Of a stretch of DNA of 51,685 bases, positions 1 to 8,802 are shown piece after piece; position 1 is the first letter of the stretch; each line of letters opens with the position of its first letter. The position numbers and the translations under genes are program-made. A model generated the notes under the pieces. It did no database searches. It was not told where the DNA came from and saw only the letters and a list, made by a program, of their open reading frames with translations. The DNA is taken from positions 1 through 51,685 of the forward strand of contig JAQBOU010000170.1 of assembly GCA_028287865.1 (NCBI GenBank), in the 5' to 3' direction. The DNA is from Mucilaginibacter sp. GTDB taxonomy: Bacteria; Bacteroidota; Bacteroidia; Sphingobacteriales; Sphingobacteriaceae.

Positions 1-219
1 AAATATGTGGTACTGAATGTGCATAAGAATAATTTAGCAGCCATTATAGCACTACTGCCGGGTGTTAAAAGCCCCTCTGTAGTACCTTTGGCCGAGGAGA
101 ACTGGGTTGCGGTACATACCGTGATACCCGAACGTGATTTTTGGGACAGGATAAGCCAGCTAAAACAAGCCGGCGCACAAGGCATTGTAGTAATGCCGAT
201 AGAAAAAATAATATTGTAA
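1..219 (+). CDS. hisG: ATP phosphoribosyltransferase, C-terminal end (partial)
   Basis: This is the 3' end of hisG, cut by the window start; the frame is open from base 1 and about 72 residues are visible. HisG joins ATP and PRPP in the first committed step of histidine synthesis and is feedback-inhibited by histidine in the long-form family. The visible part matches the regulatory C-terminal domain that only long-form HisG has: it contains VPLAEENWVAVHTVIPE and ends with GIVVMPIEKIIL, a typical closing strand. The catalytic domain lies outside the window. It is followed by hisD in the same direction, across a palindromic repeat, which supports operon membership. Identification rests on the domain's recognisable sequence and the seven his genes that follow. 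Confidence 0.93.
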   Translation, partial: KYVVLNVHKNNLAAIIALLPGVKSPSVVPLAEENWVAVHTVIPERDFWDRISQLKQAGAQGIVVMPIEKIIL

Positions 220-226
220 CCCCCGG

Positions 227-303
227 CCCCCTGAAGGGGGAGTAACCGGGAAGGTTTAAATAAATTAGTAGTTAACCGCAGGACATAACACCCCTTCAGG
301 GGG
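227..303. repeat. Paired C5-TGAA-G5 palindromes between hisG and hisD
   Basis: A CCCCCTGAAGGGGG palindrome at 227-240 is followed by its inverse-oriented relative CCCCTTCAGGGGG at 291-303. The second copy ends 8 bases before the hisD start codon, so the hisD initiation region is partly made of repeat sequence. The same motif recurs between hisB and hisH. It is a short REP-like element; no coding capacity was seen. Confidence 0.8.
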
Positions 304-311
304 TTTGGGGA

Positions 312-1598
312 ATGGAAACATACAATTATTCAGATTTAAGCAGGGATGATATTCAAAAGCTGGTTCAGCGTAATGTTGACCCTGCCAATGAGATCCGCTC
401 GATAGTTGAAGAGGTTATTTCAAACGTGCAGGAACATGGCGACCGTGCACTGATGGATTATGCCCTTAAATTTGATAAAGTGGAGCTGGATAAACTTTAC
501 CTGGATAAGGATGAGTTAACTGAAATAGCCGCTACAGTATTGCCTGAACAAAAGGCTGCGTTGAAGATCGCTTACGACAATATCTATAAATTTCACCATG
601 CGCAGCTAAAAGCCGAAGATAAAGTGGAAACCATGCCTGGTGTAACCTGCTGGCGCGAATTAAGGCCGATAGAAAAAGTTGGCCTTTACATCCCCGGCGG
701 AAGCGCGGTTTTACCAAGCACTTTTTTGATGCTCGGTATTCCAGCGTGTATTGCGGGCTGCCACGAAATTGTGGTTTGCTCACCGCCGCAAAAAAACGGA
801 AAGGTAAATGCTTTTATCGCCTACGTGGCCCTGTTACTGGGTATAGATAAAATATACATGGCCGGTGGCGCCCAGGCCATTGCAGCAATGGCCTACGGGA
901 CAGGAACGATTACCAAGGTGGATAAGATCTTTGGCCCGGGCAATCAGTTTGTAACCAAAGCTAAAACCATTATACAATCAACTACCACCACAGCGATAGA
1001 CATGCCTGCCGGGCCCTCAGAAGTACTGGTGATTGCAGATGAAACCGCGAACCCGGTTTATGTAGCTGCAGATTTGCTGGCACAGGCCGAACACGGCATG
1101 GACAGTCAGGCTATATTGGTTTGTACTGATCGTAAAATAGCTGACCTGGTTTTGGCTGAGGTGGATAAACAAGGTCCGGTTTTACCGCGTGCTGAGATCG
1201 TAAAAAAAGCGCTGGACAATTCCTATATCGTAATAACGAATACGCTGGATGAAGCCATGCAATTCAGTAACCAGTATGCTCCGGAACATTTGATCCTTGC
1301 AACGGCTGACTGGCAAAACATAACTGCAAACATATTAAACGCAGGCTCTGTGTTTTTAGGCAACTTAACGCCAGAAAGCGCCGGCGATTATGCATCAGGA
1401 ACTAACCATACTTTACCCACCAGCTCCTATTCAAGGGCTTACTCAGGGGTGTCGGTTGATTCATTTGTAAAGAAGATCACCTTTCAGCATATAACGGCTG
1501 AAGGGATAAAAAATATAGCGCCATCAGTGGAAATTTTGGCGGAGCTGGAGGGTTTGCATGCGCATAAGAATGCGGTTAGCGTTAGGATTAAAGAATAA
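312..1598 (+). CDS. hisD: Histidinol dehydrogenase
   Basis: This enzyme oxidises L-histidinol to L-histidine in two NAD-dependent steps, the last step of the pathway, in the cytoplasm. At 428 residues it has the usual family length. It shows the nucleotide-binding stretch FGPGNQFVTKAK (207-218), the DMPAGPSEVLVIAD motif (230-243), and the zinc-ligand segment AQAEHGMDSQ with Q258 and H261. Further conserved parts are YAPEHL, the GDYASGTNHTLPT loop and the C-terminal EGLHAHKNAV histidines. The ATG start follows a palindromic repeat closely and matches the expected N-terminus. It is the second gene of the his operon; the next gene, hisC, is separated by a 96-bp repeat element rather than being directly coupled. 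Confidence 0.97.
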   Translation: METYNYSDLSRDDIQKLVQRNVDPANEIRSIVEEVISNVQEHGDRALMDYALKFDKVELDKLYLDKDELTEIAATVLPEQKAALKIAYDNIYKFHHAQLKAEDKVETMPGVTCWRELRPIEKVGLYIPGGSAVLPSTFLMLGIPACIAGCHEIVVCSPPQKNGKVNAFIAYVALLLGIDKIYMAGGAQAIAAMAYGTGTITKVDKIFGPGNQFVTKAKTIIQSTTTTAIDMPAGPSEVLVIADETANPVYVAADLLAQAEHGMDSQAILVCTDRKIADLVLAEVDKQGPVLPRAEIVKKALDNSYIVITNTLDEAMQFSNQYAPEHLILATADWQNITANILNAGSVFLGNLTPESAGDYASGTNHTLPTSSYSRAYSGVSVDSFVKKITFQHITAEGIKNIAPSVEILAELEGLHAHKNAVSVRIKE

Positions 1599-1613
1599 AT
1601 AAATAATAAACTT

Positions 1614-1709
1614 GTCATTGCGAGGCACGAAGCAATCGCATGCTATACAGGGCGTGCTGCAAAGCGGTTCTGCAAGGTTCGCGATTGCCTCGCTATCGCT
1701 CGCAATGAC
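1614..1709. repeat. GTCATTGCGAG-type inverted repeat between hisD and hisC
   Basis: Two imperfect arms face each other: one begins GTCATTGCGAGGC at 1614 and the other ends CGCTCGCAATGAC at 1709. Both also carry CAATCGC in inverse orientation. The element fills most of the hisD-hisC gap. It belongs to the same family as the elements at 5399-5544 and 6334-6409. Confidence 0.85.
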
Positions 1710-1734
1710 ATAGAGAATAGAGAATAACAAGAAC

Positions 1735-2781
1735 ATGTTCAATATCAATAACATACTCAGGGAAAATATCAAAAACCTAACTCCCTACTCATCCGCACGG
1801 GATGAGTACCAGGGCGAGGCAAGCGTATTTTTAGATGCGAATGAAAACGCATACGGTTCGCCCTTAGAACAGCAGTTTAACCGCTACCCGGATCCGCTGC
1901 AATACCAGGTTAAAAAGCGTTTGAGTGAGATAAAGGGTGTGCCTCCCCGTAATATATTTTTAGGCAATGGCAGCGACGAAGCAATTGATATCCTGTTCCG
2001 CAGCTTTTGCAACCCCGGGGTTGACAATGTGATATTGGTGCCGCCTACCTATGGCATGTACAAGGTATCGGCCAATATTAACGATGTGGAAACACGTAAT
2101 GTTCCGCTTACGGCAGAGTTTCAGCTTAACATGGAGGGCATTGCCGAAGCCATTGATAAAAACACCAAACTGATCTTTATCTGCTCACCCAATAACCCAA
2201 CCGGAAATTCTATCGACCGTGCGGATGTAGAAACGTTGCTAACCAATTTTGACGGATTAGTGGTGGTAGATGAAGCCTATATTAATTTCAGCCGCCAAAA
2301 AACGTTTATACAGGAACTAACGGAATATGCGAACCTGGTTGTACTGCAAACACTTTCAAAAGCATGGGGACTTGCCGGGTTACGCATCGGGATGGCTTTT
2401 GCCAGTGAAGAAATAATAGAGGTGATGAATAAGGTTAAACCGCCTTATAATATTAACGAAGCTTCGCAGCAACTGGCTTTGCAGGCGCTCGAAAACATTG
2501 AACAGGTAAACAGCTGGATCAAAGAAACGCTGCTTCAACGGGATAACCTGGTTTTAGGATTAAAAGATTATGATTTCGTAATAGATATCTATCCTTCTGA
2601 TGCTAACTTTATCCTGGTAAAAACAACCGACGCCAACGGGATCTATAATTTTTTGGTTGAAAAAGGCATTATCGTTCGCAACCGTTCAAAAGTAGAATTA
2701 TGCGAGGGCTGCTTGCGGATAACCGTTGGTACGCCAAACGAAAACAAACTATTATTAGCAACTTTACAAAACTTTAAATGA
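1735..2781 (+). CDS. hisC: Histidinol-phosphate aminotransferase
   Basis: This is a PLP-dependent class I/II aminotransferase that converts imidazole-acetol phosphate and glutamate to histidinol phosphate and 2-oxoglutarate. At 348 residues it is typical of HisC. Visible motifs are [11 protein letters not shown] near the N-terminus, [11 protein letters not shown] (78-88) for cofactor phosphate binding, SPNNPTGN (151-158), [10 protein letters not shown] with the cofactor-ring aspartate (around 179), and [14 protein letters not shown], whose K209 should form the Schiff base. The stop codon overlaps the hisB start (ATGA), so translation of the two is probably coupled. The region upstream of the start is the tail of a repeat element. 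Confidence 0.97.
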   Translation: MFNINNILRENIKNLTPYSSARDEYQGEASVFLDANENAYGSPLEQQFNRYPDPLQYQVKKRLSEIKGVPPRNIFLGNGSDEAIDILFRSFCNPGVDNVILVPPTYGMYKVSANINDVETRNVPLTAEFQLNMEGIAEAIDKNTKLIFICSPNNPTGNSIDRADVETLLTNFDGLVVVDEAYINFSRQKTFIQELTEYANLVVLQTLSKAWGLAGLRIGMAFASEEIIEVMNKVKPPYNINEASQQLALQALENIEQVNSWIKETLLQRDNLVLGLKDYDFVIDIYPSDANFILVKTTDANGIYNFLVEKGIIVRNRSKVELCEGCLRITVGTPNENKLLLATLQNFK

Positions 2782-3929
2782 GCAAACTACAAAAAATACT
2801 GTTTGTTGACCGCGATGGTACCATTATAAAAGAAACTGCCGACGAACAGATAGACTCGTTTGATAAATTGGAATTTTATCCGGGCGCGTTACAATACCTG
2901 CCCAAAATTGCAAAAGAGCTGGATTACGAACTGGTGATGGTAAGCAACCAGGACGGTCTGGGGACCTCATCATTCCCGGAAGATACTTTTTGGCCGGTAC
3001 AAAATTTCATCCTCAAAACATTAGAGAACGAAGGCGTAGTATTTTCCAACATCTGTATCGACCGGACTTTCCCAGCCGAAAATGCCCCTACCCGTAAACC
3101 GGGTATTGGTATGCTTATCCAATATTTTGATATTGAAAAATATAATCTGAAAGGTTCATACACTATTGGCGACCGCAAAAATGATGTTTTACTGGGACAT
3201 AATTTGGGAGCTAAGGCCATATGGTTAAACAACCATATTAATTTAGGCGGCAATGAATTTAGCGGCCCGGATGAAGAAAATGCGGTAAAAAGTACCGTGG
3301 CACTTGAAACCACTGATTGGGGAAAGATCTATGAATTTTTAAAATTGGGTGAAAGGGTTATTGAACATCGCCGCGCCACAAAGGAAACGGATATCAGCAT
3401 AAAAATAAATCTTGACGGTAAAGGCGAGTCAAAGGTATCAACCGGGCTGCATTTTTTCGATCACATGCTCGACCAGATTGCACGCCATGGGAATATAGAT
3501 TTAGAAATCACCGCTAAAGGCGACCTTCATATTGACGAGCACCATACCATTGAAGACACCGGTATTGCTTTAGGCGAAGTATTTGCCCAGGCCTTAGGTA
3601 ATAAAAAAGGAATTGAACGTTATGGTTTTTGCCTGCCAATGGATGATTGCCTGGCTCAGGCAGCAATTGATTTTGGCGGCAGAAACTGGATTGTATGGGA
3701 TGCCGTATTTAAAAGAGAAAGGATTGGTGAAATGCCAACGGAGATGTTCTTTCATTTTTTTAAATCATTCTCGGATGCGGCAAAATGTAATTTAAATATA
3801 AAAGCTGAAGGCGAAAACGAACACCATAAAATTGAAGCCATATTTAAAGCCTTTGCAAAAGCAATAAAAATGGCAGTGAAAAGGGATGTAAATAATATGG
3901 TTTTACCAAGCACAAAGGGTCTTTTATAG
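2778..3929 (+). CDS. hisB: Bifunctional histidinol-phosphatase / imidazoleglycerol-phosphate dehydratase
   Basis: This is a fused enzyme for two non-adjacent histidine steps. The N-terminal HAD phosphatase (about 1-170) has FVDRDGT with catalytic D11 and D13, the SNQDGLG segment and [10 protein letters not shown]. The C-terminal dehydratase (about 190-383) has [12 protein letters not shown] and [15 protein letters not shown], the manganese-binding histidine clusters. The length of 383 residues fits the fused form. The zinc loop of the enterobacterial phosphatase half (Cys-x-His and Cys-x-Cys-Arg-Lys-Pro) is not present: the segment here reads [16 protein letters not shown], keeping only one cysteine. 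I believe this is common in Bacteroidota HisB rather than a defect. It overlaps hisC by 4 bases. Confidence 0.96.
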   Translation: MSKLQKILFVDRDGTIIKETADEQIDSFDKLEFYPGALQYLPKIAKELDYELVMVSNQDGLGTSSFPEDTFWPVQNFILKTLENEGVVFSNICIDRTFPAENAPTRKPGIGMLIQYFDIEKYNLKGSYTIGDRKNDVLLGHNLGAKAIWLNNHINLGGNEFSGPDEENAVKSTVALETTDWGKIYEFLKLGERVIEHRRATKETDISIKINLDGKGESKVSTGLHFFDHMLDQIARHGNIDLEITAKGDLHIDEHHTIEDTGIALGEVFAQALGNKKGIERYGFCLPMDDCLAQAAIDFGGRNWIVWDAVFKRERIGEMPTEMFFHFFKSFSDAAKCNLNIKAEGENEHHKIEAIFKAFAKAIKMAVKRDVNNMVLPSTKGLL

Positions 3930-3930
3930 A

Positions 3931-4044
3931 ACCCCCTAACCCCCTGAAGGGGGAATTTTTGATTAGCATGAGCGAAAACGTTAAAAAGCAAAACCTTTCT
4001 GATACTCCCCATTTAGGGGGGAGGGAGGAAGAGAGCGGTGGCGG
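3931..4044. repeat. Composite palindromic repeat between hisB and the hisH core
   Basis: The region contains a CCCCCTGAAGGGGG hairpin (3940-3953), an AT-rich middle, and a second hairpin CTCCCC/GGGGAG (4005-4023) followed by a G-rich tail. It appears to be one compound repeat, because the first hairpin motif is shared with the hisG-hisD junction. Most of it lies inside the only usable hisH reading frame, so the repeat is translated. Confidence 0.7.
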
Positions 4045-4636
4045 GGGGATAGGAATAATAACATACGGGGCCGGAAATATTTTTTCACTAACCGCCGCTT
4101 TAGAGCGGCTGGGAATTGCTTACGGTATGATCACTAATGAAGCGGACTTTAAACTGTATGACCGTTATATTATTCCGGGTGTTGGCCATGCAGGCGCGGC
4201 TATGCATAAATTAGAAAAAACCGGATTGGTACCAAAAATAAAGGCACTTAACAAGCCTACTTTAGGTATCTGCGTAGGCATGCAGTTACTAACTTCCTAT
4301 TCGGAAGAGGGCAATTCCGATCTGTTAAATATAATCCCGGTAAAAACCTTAAAATTTGCCAATAACACAAGTTTTAAGGTACCGCATACCGGTTGGAACA
4401 GGGTATATCCCGAAAAAGAAAACAAACTTTTTGAAAATATTCCTAACGGTTCACATTTTTACTTTGTACATTCATACTTTATTGAGTACAATCCCGTATA
4501 CATTTTATCATCAACAACTTATATTAATAAATTTTCGGCATCAATTTGGCTGGATAATTTCTATGGCGTTCAATTCCACCCAGAGAAATCAGGCACGTAT
4601 GGAGAAACCTTACTAATTAATTTTTCAAAAATTTAA
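3968..4636 (+). CDS. hisH: Imidazole glycerol phosphate synthase, glutamine amidotransferase subunit
   Basis: HisH hydrolyses glutamine and channels ammonia to HisF to make IGP and AICAR. The class I amidotransferase fold is clear from ATG-based numbering: GICVGMQ with nucleophile C102, and QFHPEKSG with H204 and E206. The core normally begins at IGIITYGAGN, but here about 27 extra residues precede it, encoded by a palindromic G/C-rich repeat. No ATG, GTG or TTG lies in frame between 3968 and the core, so the start must be at 3968, or at the TTG at 3959, or at a rare ATA at 4049. The extension is low-complexity (GREEESGGGG) and unlikely to be functional. The gene sits 4 bases before hisA. Confidence 0.93.
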   Translation: MSENVKKQNLSDTPHLGGREEESGGGGIGIITYGAGNIFSLTAALERLGIAYGMITNEADFKLYDRYIIPGVGHAGAAMHKLEKTGLVPKIKALNKPTLGICVGMQLLTSYSEEGNSDLLNIIPVKTLKFANNTSFKVPHTGWNRVYPEKENKLFENIPNGSHFYFVHSYFIEYNPVYILSSTTYINKFSASIWLDNFYGVQFHPEKSGTYGETLLINFSKI

Positions 4637-4640
4637 AGAC

Positions 4641-5390
4641 ATGTACATTATTCCAGCAATTGATATTTTAGATAAAAAAGTAGTCCGGCTACGTGAGGGT
4701 GACTATAAACAGGTTACTGAATACGATGTTTCCCTGGAGGAAATGATCGACAAGTACCAGTCTAACGGTACTAATTTTATTCACATAATAGATCTGAACG
4801 GGGCTAAGAACGATTTCACTAACCAGCAATATCTTTTTGATGTGATCCGAAAAACGGACATGAAGGTGCAATATGGAGGCGGCATACGCAGTATTGAAAA
4901 GGTTAAGGAGTTGAGAGTTGCAGGCGTTCACCGCGTAATTGTGGGCACACAAGCGCTTACTAACCCATCTTTTCTCCAGGAGCTGAGTAAAGCGATTTGC
5001 GGTCGCGACAAATGCTCGGATCAGGTAGTTATTGCCATCGATGTACTGGATGAAGTGATCAAATATTCAGGCTGGATGGAAAGCTCGCCCATTAAGCTAA
5101 TGGACTATGTGGACAAATGCCTGCAACTTGGTTTTTTCAGGTTTTTATGTACTGATATTAATAAGGATGGCAAACTTGGCGGCGCCGGAATTGAGCTGTA
5201 TGAAAAACTGCTTGATCACTCCCCTTTTATTAAGCTGATTGCTTCGGGCGGTGTAAGTTCAATGGAAGACATAGAGCAACTAAGCAATATCAAGGTTGAA
5301 GCCTGTGTAGTTGGAAAAGCCATCTACGAAGGCCGGATCTCTGTTGAAGAAGTAAAAAACTGGAATTTGGAATCTTTAATATCTATATAG
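4641..5390 (+). CDS. hisA: ProFAR isomerase (phosphoribosylformimino-AICAR-P isomerase)
   Basis: This TIM-barrel isomerase converts ProFAR to PRFAR by an Amadori rearrangement. The sequence starts MYIIPAIDILDKKVVRL, with catalytic D8. It has the phosphate-binding loops VQYGGGIRS (77-84) and IASGGVSS near the C-terminus, and the second catalytic region FLCTDINKDGKLGG with T171 and D172. The length of 249 residues fits the family, with a slightly long insertion around residues 120-126. Only 4 bases separate it from hisH. Downstream a 146-bp element with perfect 29-bp inverted ends separates it from hisF. Confidence 0.96.
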   Translation: MYIIPAIDILDKKVVRLREGDYKQVTEYDVSLEEMIDKYQSNGTNFIHIIDLNGAKNDFTNQQYLFDVIRKTDMKVQYGGGIRSIEKVKELRVAGVHRVIVGTQALTNPSFLQELSKAICGRDKCSDQVVIAIDVLDEVIKYSGWMESSPIKLMDYVDKCLQLGFFRFLCTDINKDGKLGGAGIELYEKLLDHSPFIKLIASGGVSSMEDIEQLSNIKVEACVVGKAIYEGRISVEEVKNWNLESLISI

Positions 5391-5398
5391 TACCAAAT

Positions 5399-5544
5399 CG
5401 TCATTGCGAGGAACGAAGCAATCTCTAAACTTTACAAGTCAAGCTGATAAATGCTTTGGGGAGAGAAATGCCGGCTTTATCTCATCAAAGAATTACGTTC
5501 ATTGATTGTCCTATGTAGAGATTGCTTCGTTCCTCGCAATGACG
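5399..5544. repeat. 146-bp element with perfect 29-bp terminal inverted repeats
   Basis: The arms at 5399-5427 and 5516-5544 are perfect reverse complements over 29 bases, beginning CGTCATTGCGAGGAACGAAG. The 88-bp interior has no convincing ORF. No target duplication was found at the edges. It fills the hisA-hisF gap and ends 15 bases before the hisF start codon. It is the best-preserved copy of the GTCATTGCGAG family in the window. Confidence 0.92.
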
Positions 5545-5559
5545 TGCGAAACACATAAC

Positions 5560-6318
5560 ATGCTTGCTAAAAGAATCATCCCCTGTCTCGACGTTAAAGG
5601 CGGCCGTACCGTAAAAGGCGTAAACTTTATTGACCTGCGTGATGCAGGCGACCCGGTTGAACTTGCCTGGAACTACTCACGGCAGGGAGCCGATGAACTG
5701 GTGTTCCTGGATATTACAGCAACTGTTGAACGGCGTAAAACCATGGTTGAGCTGGTAAAAGCGGTGGCCCGGCAAATAAATATACCTTTTACTATTGGCG
5801 GCGGCATTAACGAAATTGCTGATGCTGATGCTTTATTAAATGCTGGTGCAGATAAAATCTCCATCAACTCCGCAGCAGTGCGTAACCCTGCTTTAATTGA
5901 TGAACTGGCTAAAGCATTTGGCGTTCAGTTTGTGGTAATAGCGGTTGATACCCGTGCTATAGCCGGAAAAAACATTGTTCATTTAAATGGCGGCAGAATC
6001 GCTACGGAAAAAGAAACACTGGATTGGATATTAGAGGCTGAAAGCCGCGGCGCAGGTGAAATATTGTTAACCTCAATGGATCATGACGGTACCAAAGCAG
6101 GTTTTGACAATACCTTTTTAAAATTAGTTAATGATGCGGTTAATATACCTGTCATTGCATCCGGGGGTGCCGGTTCTGTGCAGCACTTTGTTGATGTATT
6201 TGAAAAAAGCAATGTTGATGCCGCCCTCGCAGCATCCGTATTTCACTACGGAGAAATATTGATCCCGGATTTAAAGAAAATATTAAGGCAGAATAATATA
6301 GAAGTAAGAGAAATATAA
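5560..6318 (+). CDS. hisF: Imidazole glycerol phosphate synthase, cyclase subunit
   Basis: HisF is the TIM-barrel partner of HisH; it uses ammonia and PRFAR to form imidazole glycerol phosphate and AICAR. From the ATG at 5560 the protein is 252 residues and starts [20 protein letters not shown]. It has catalytic D11 and D130 (in IAVDTR), the phosphate loops TIGGGIN and IASGGAGS, and the LVFLDITAT strand. The frame is open further upstream, but that part is the inverted arm of the repeat element and does not match the family, so the internal ATG is preferred. It lies between two repeat elements of the same family. Confidence 0.96.
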   Translation: MLAKRIIPCLDVKGGRTVKGVNFIDLRDAGDPVELAWNYSRQGADELVFLDITATVERRKTMVELVKAVARQINIPFTIGGGINEIADADALLNAGADKISINSAAVRNPALIDELAKAFGVQFVVIAVDTRAIAGKNIVHLNGGRIATEKETLDWILEAESRGAGEILLTSMDHDGTKAGFDNTFLKLVNDAVNIPVIASGGAGSVQHFVDVFEKSNVDAALAASVFHYGEILIPDLKKILRQNNIEVREI

Positions 6319-6333
6319 AATCAATTAAAAATT

Positions 6334-6409
6334 GTCATTGCAAGCGATAGCGTGGCAATCGCATATTATACAGAGTGGCTGTGCAAGCTGAGATTGATTT
6401 TGCGATGAC
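6334..6409. repeat. Third GTCATTGC-type repeat, between hisF and hisIE
   Basis: The left arm starts GTCATTGCAAGCGATAGC at 6334. The right arm, ending at 6409, reads TGCGATGAC and is only partly complementary (GTCATCGCA against GTCATTGCA, with a shared CAAT core). It appears to be a shortened and partly decayed copy of the family seen at 1614 and 5399. It ends 13 bases before the next start codon. Confidence 0.75.
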
Positions 6410-6422
6410 ATAGAATAAAACA

Positions 6423-7010
6423 ATGGAAATAGATTTTAATAAAACCGACGGGCTTGTCCCGGTAATTATACAGGACGAGCAAACATTGGAAGTGCTGATG
6501 CTTGGATATATGAACCAGGAAGCTTACAATAAAACTGTTGAAGAAAAGATTGTTACCTTTTTTTCGCGCTCAAAAAACCGCCTTTGGACAAAAGGGGAAA
6601 CCAGTAATAATTTCCTTCGTGTTAAAGGCATGCACATTGATTGCGATAATGATACCCTGCTTATAAAAGTTAAAGCCGATGGGCCTACCTGTCATACCGG
6701 CTCACGCAGCTGTTTTAAAACAGATTACAATCAAAACTTTATATTGGAGTTGGAAGCAATAATTAACGACCGGTATGACAACCCGCAGGAAGGCTCATAT
6801 GTTAACAAACTACATCGCAAAGGCTTAAATAAAATAGCCCAGAAAGTAGGCGAAGAGGCTGTTGAAACCGTTATAGCAGCTTTAAACGAAACAGAAACCG
6901 ACCTGATCAATGAGGCATCCGACCTGGTTTTTCACTTATTGGTTCTACTAAAAGAAAAGGGTCTTAACCTGGAAAGAATAGCCAAGAACTTAGAGGAAAG
7001 GCATAAGTAG
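6423..7010 (+). CDS. hisIE: Bifunctional phosphoribosyl-AMP cyclohydrolase / phosphoribosyl-ATP pyrophosphatase
   Basis: This protein carries out steps two and three of the pathway: pyrophosphate removal from PR-ATP and opening of the adenine ring of PR-AMP. The N-terminal HisI domain (about 1-105) has [25 protein letters not shown] and the metal-binding residues D73, C74, D75 and D77 in HIDCDNDT, then C90 and C97 in [11 protein letters not shown]. The C-terminal HisE domain (about 107-195) has [19 protein letters not shown], the helical MazG-like metal site. The length of 195 residues matches fused HisIE. It appears to be the last gene of the operon; the next gene is preceded by an unrelated repeat. 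Confidence 0.96.
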   Translation: MEIDFNKTDGLVPVIIQDEQTLEVLMLGYMNQEAYNKTVEEKIVTFFSRSKNRLWTKGETSNNFLRVKGMHIDCDNDTLLIKVKADGPTCHTGSRSCFKTDYNQNFILELEAIINDRYDNPQEGSYVNKLHRKGLNKIAQKVGEEAVETVIAALNETETDLINEASDLVFHLLVLLKEKGLNLERIAKNLEERHK

Positions 7011-7027
7011 GTTAAAAAGTTGATAGC

Positions 7028-7090
7028 CCATAGTCGATAGTCCATGGCAATGGAATCTGACTATGGTTTATGGACCATAAAGTATCGACT
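7028..7090. repeat. Compound inverted repeat between hisIE and the WD40 gene
   Basis: Three pairs of short complementary arms are interleaved: CCCATAGTC with GACTATGG, GTCCAT with ATGGAC, and AGTCGATA with TATCGACT. The outermost arm stops 3 bases before the preferred WD40 start codon. This is a different family from the GTCATTGC elements. Confidence 0.7.
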
Positions 7091-7093
7091 AAC

Positions 7094-8005
7094 ATGATCT
7101 CAGTACAAAAAACAGCAGAATTAAACGGGCACGGAAATCCGATATTTACGCTTGAGCTTTCCGAAAAGCCGGGCATATTGTTTACCGGGGGCAATGATAA
7201 GGGTCTGGTTGAATGGAGTTTAAAAACTAATTCGTTCATAAAGGTAATGTTCCCCGTACCGGCAACTATTTATGCCATACATTGCCCGGTTGGTTATCCC
7301 TTTTTGTTTACCGGCTTAAGAAATGGCGATGTACTGATTTTCGATTTTATTAAACAGCAGATAGTAAAAACGCTGAAGAACCACCTGGCTCCCGTTTTTG
7401 ACATTAAATCTGTTAACAAAAAAAACGAGCTGCTGGTAGCAGCTGAAGACGGAACAGTTTCCATATGGGACCTTCAAACCCTTGAGCACTTACATACTGT
7501 TAAGGTTTCAGATGATACGATACGCTGCATCAGCGTTAGTGCTGATGAAACCCGGGTGGCTTTTGGCTGCCGCAACAACCACATCCAAATTTACGATACT
7601 GCCGATTATACTTCCATAAACACGCTTCATGGACATACAATGTCGGTTTTTGCAGTACAATATTCAACTAATGGCGACATCCTTCTCTCCGGTGGGCGTG
7701 ATGCGCAGGTAAAAATATGGGATGCCAGATCATACGAATTATTGCATAACATCCCGGCTCACCTGTTCGCTGTTAATTCAATAGCCTTCCATCCAAACAA
7801 ACCTTATTTCGCCACTGGCAGCATGGACAAAAGCATAAAGATATGGGGAGCAGATGACTTCAAATTAAACAAGGTGATCAGTCGCGAAAAGGGATTTGCA
7901 AGCCACCAGTTATCTATTAACAAAGTTATCTGGAACGGAGATCAGCTAATTTCTGTAAGTGATGATAAGCGGGTGATCGTGTGGGATATTGGCTTTGAGA
8001 ATTAA
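7094..8005 (+). CDS. WD40 repeat protein
   Basis: This protein of about 303 residues is made of WD40 beta-propeller repeats; about six or seven blades can be traced. They are seen as recurring GH-dipeptide and WD-type endings such as VSIWDLQ, VKIWDARS, IKIWGADD and VIVWDIG, each about 40 residues apart. There is no signal peptide or membrane segment, so it is probably a cytoplasmic scaffold; no catalytic function can be assigned. The start at 7094 (MISVQKTAELNGHG) is preferred over the ATG at 7070, because the upstream part is translated repeat. Its stop codon overlaps the stop of the convergent NlpC/P60 gene. It directly follows the his operon but is probably not part of that pathway. Confidence 0.9.
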   Translation: MISVQKTAELNGHGNPIFTLELSEKPGILFTGGNDKGLVEWSLKTNSFIKVMFPVPATIYAIHCPVGYPFLFTGLRNGDVLIFDFIKQQIVKTLKNHLAPVFDIKSVNKKNELLVAAEDGTVSIWDLQTLEHLHTVKVSDDTIRCISVSADETRVAFGCRNNHIQIYDTADYTSINTLHGHTMSVFAVQYSTNGDILLSGGRDAQVKIWDARSYELLHNIPAHLFAVNSIAFHPNKPYFATGSMDKSIKIWGADDFKLNKVISREKGFASHQLSINKVIWNGDQLISVSDDKRVIVWDIGFEN

Positions 8006-8763
8006 AATATCCTTTTTACGAAACGCAATTTGTGTGTATAACGCTTAAGGTCCTCAGAGTAAATACCTTTCTCATCAATACTATCAATTTTAACTTTCCC
8101 GGAGGCATGAATAATTTTGTCACCATTCAGCATAATCCCTACATGGACTATCTTTCCTTCTTGGTTATCAAAAAAAGCAAGATCCCCTAACCTGGCGTCG
8201 TGAAGGGAGTTTACAGGATAACCAGTTTCGGCCTGCATACTGGCATCACGCAGTAACCGTACTCCCTGTAATTTAAATACTGCCTGTGTAAAACCAGAGC
8301 AATCTATTCCAAAGTGAGTGCGGCCACCCCACAAATAGGGCGTATTTAAAAAAGAGGTAGCGGTAATGGCCAGGTTTGCTGTTTCACCAATCTCTCCTAT
8401 TATCTCAAATTTGTCATTCCCGATATGGCAGCTTGTTCCTTCTAAAAAAGCAAGCGAGCTGCCTATGGGTAAATAATAAATACTATTATTGGCTATTTTC
8501 CAGGCCTGTGTAACCGGCCGGTAAGTAAGAGGTGGCGGTGTTTGTTTAAACCGTTTGAATGATAAGTGGCCCAGCATAACAAATTGCTGCCTGCCAATCC
8601 AGCCCGGATAATTATCATAGTTGGTTATAATTTTTACCCAGTTTTCTTTCCATTCGGTAATTTCAAATATCTCACCAAACAACACTTGCGAAACCTGCTC
8701 GCTCCTGTCATCAGCTTCTGCTCTGAGTGGGACTATTGAAAGATTACAAATACCGTATTCCAT
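8002..8763 (-). CDS. NlpC/P60 family peptidase with N-terminal SH3-like domains
   Basis: This is a C40 cysteine peptidase that cuts peptide stems of peptidoglycan, probably gamma-D-Glu-diaminopimelate bonds. Residues 1-120 look like bacterial SH3 folds (for example WVKIITNYDNYPGWIGRQQF). The catalytic domain spans about 130-253, with C155 in GIDCSGFTQ, H207 in IVHVGI and H219 as the likely third residue. No signal peptide or lipobox is visible, so it may act in the cytoplasm on recycled muropeptides, like YkfC of Bacillus and Bacteroides; that placement is inference. Length is 253 residues. Its last bases overlap the stop codon of the convergent WD40 gene. Confidence 0.92.
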   Translation of the reverse strand: MEYGICNLSIVPLRAEADDRSEQVSQVLFGEIFEITEWKENWVKIITNYDNYPGWIGRQQFVMLGHLSFKRFKQTPPPLTYRPVTQAWKIANNSIYYLPIGSSLAFLEGTSCHIGNDKFEIIGEIGETANLAITATSFLNTPYLWGGRTHFGIDCSGFTQAVFKLQGVRLLRDASMQAETGYPVNSLHDARLGDLAFFDNQEGKIVHVGIMLNGDKIIHASGKVKIDSIDEKGIYSEDLKRYTHKLRFVKRIF

Positions 8764-8802
8764 ATTAGGCTATCTAAGAAACTGTGGCCAGATTCGAATT
8801 AC

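Noticed and set aside
2778..3929. Loss of zinc ligands in HisB as a sign of a dead phosphatase
   Set aside because: The catalytic D11 and D13 and other motifs are intact, and the altered zinc loop appears usual for this phylum.
220..7093. CRISPR array or attenuator in the his operon
   Set aside because: The repeats differ in sequence and spacing, are placed only at gene junctions, and no His-rich leader peptide is in view; the operon start lies outside the window.
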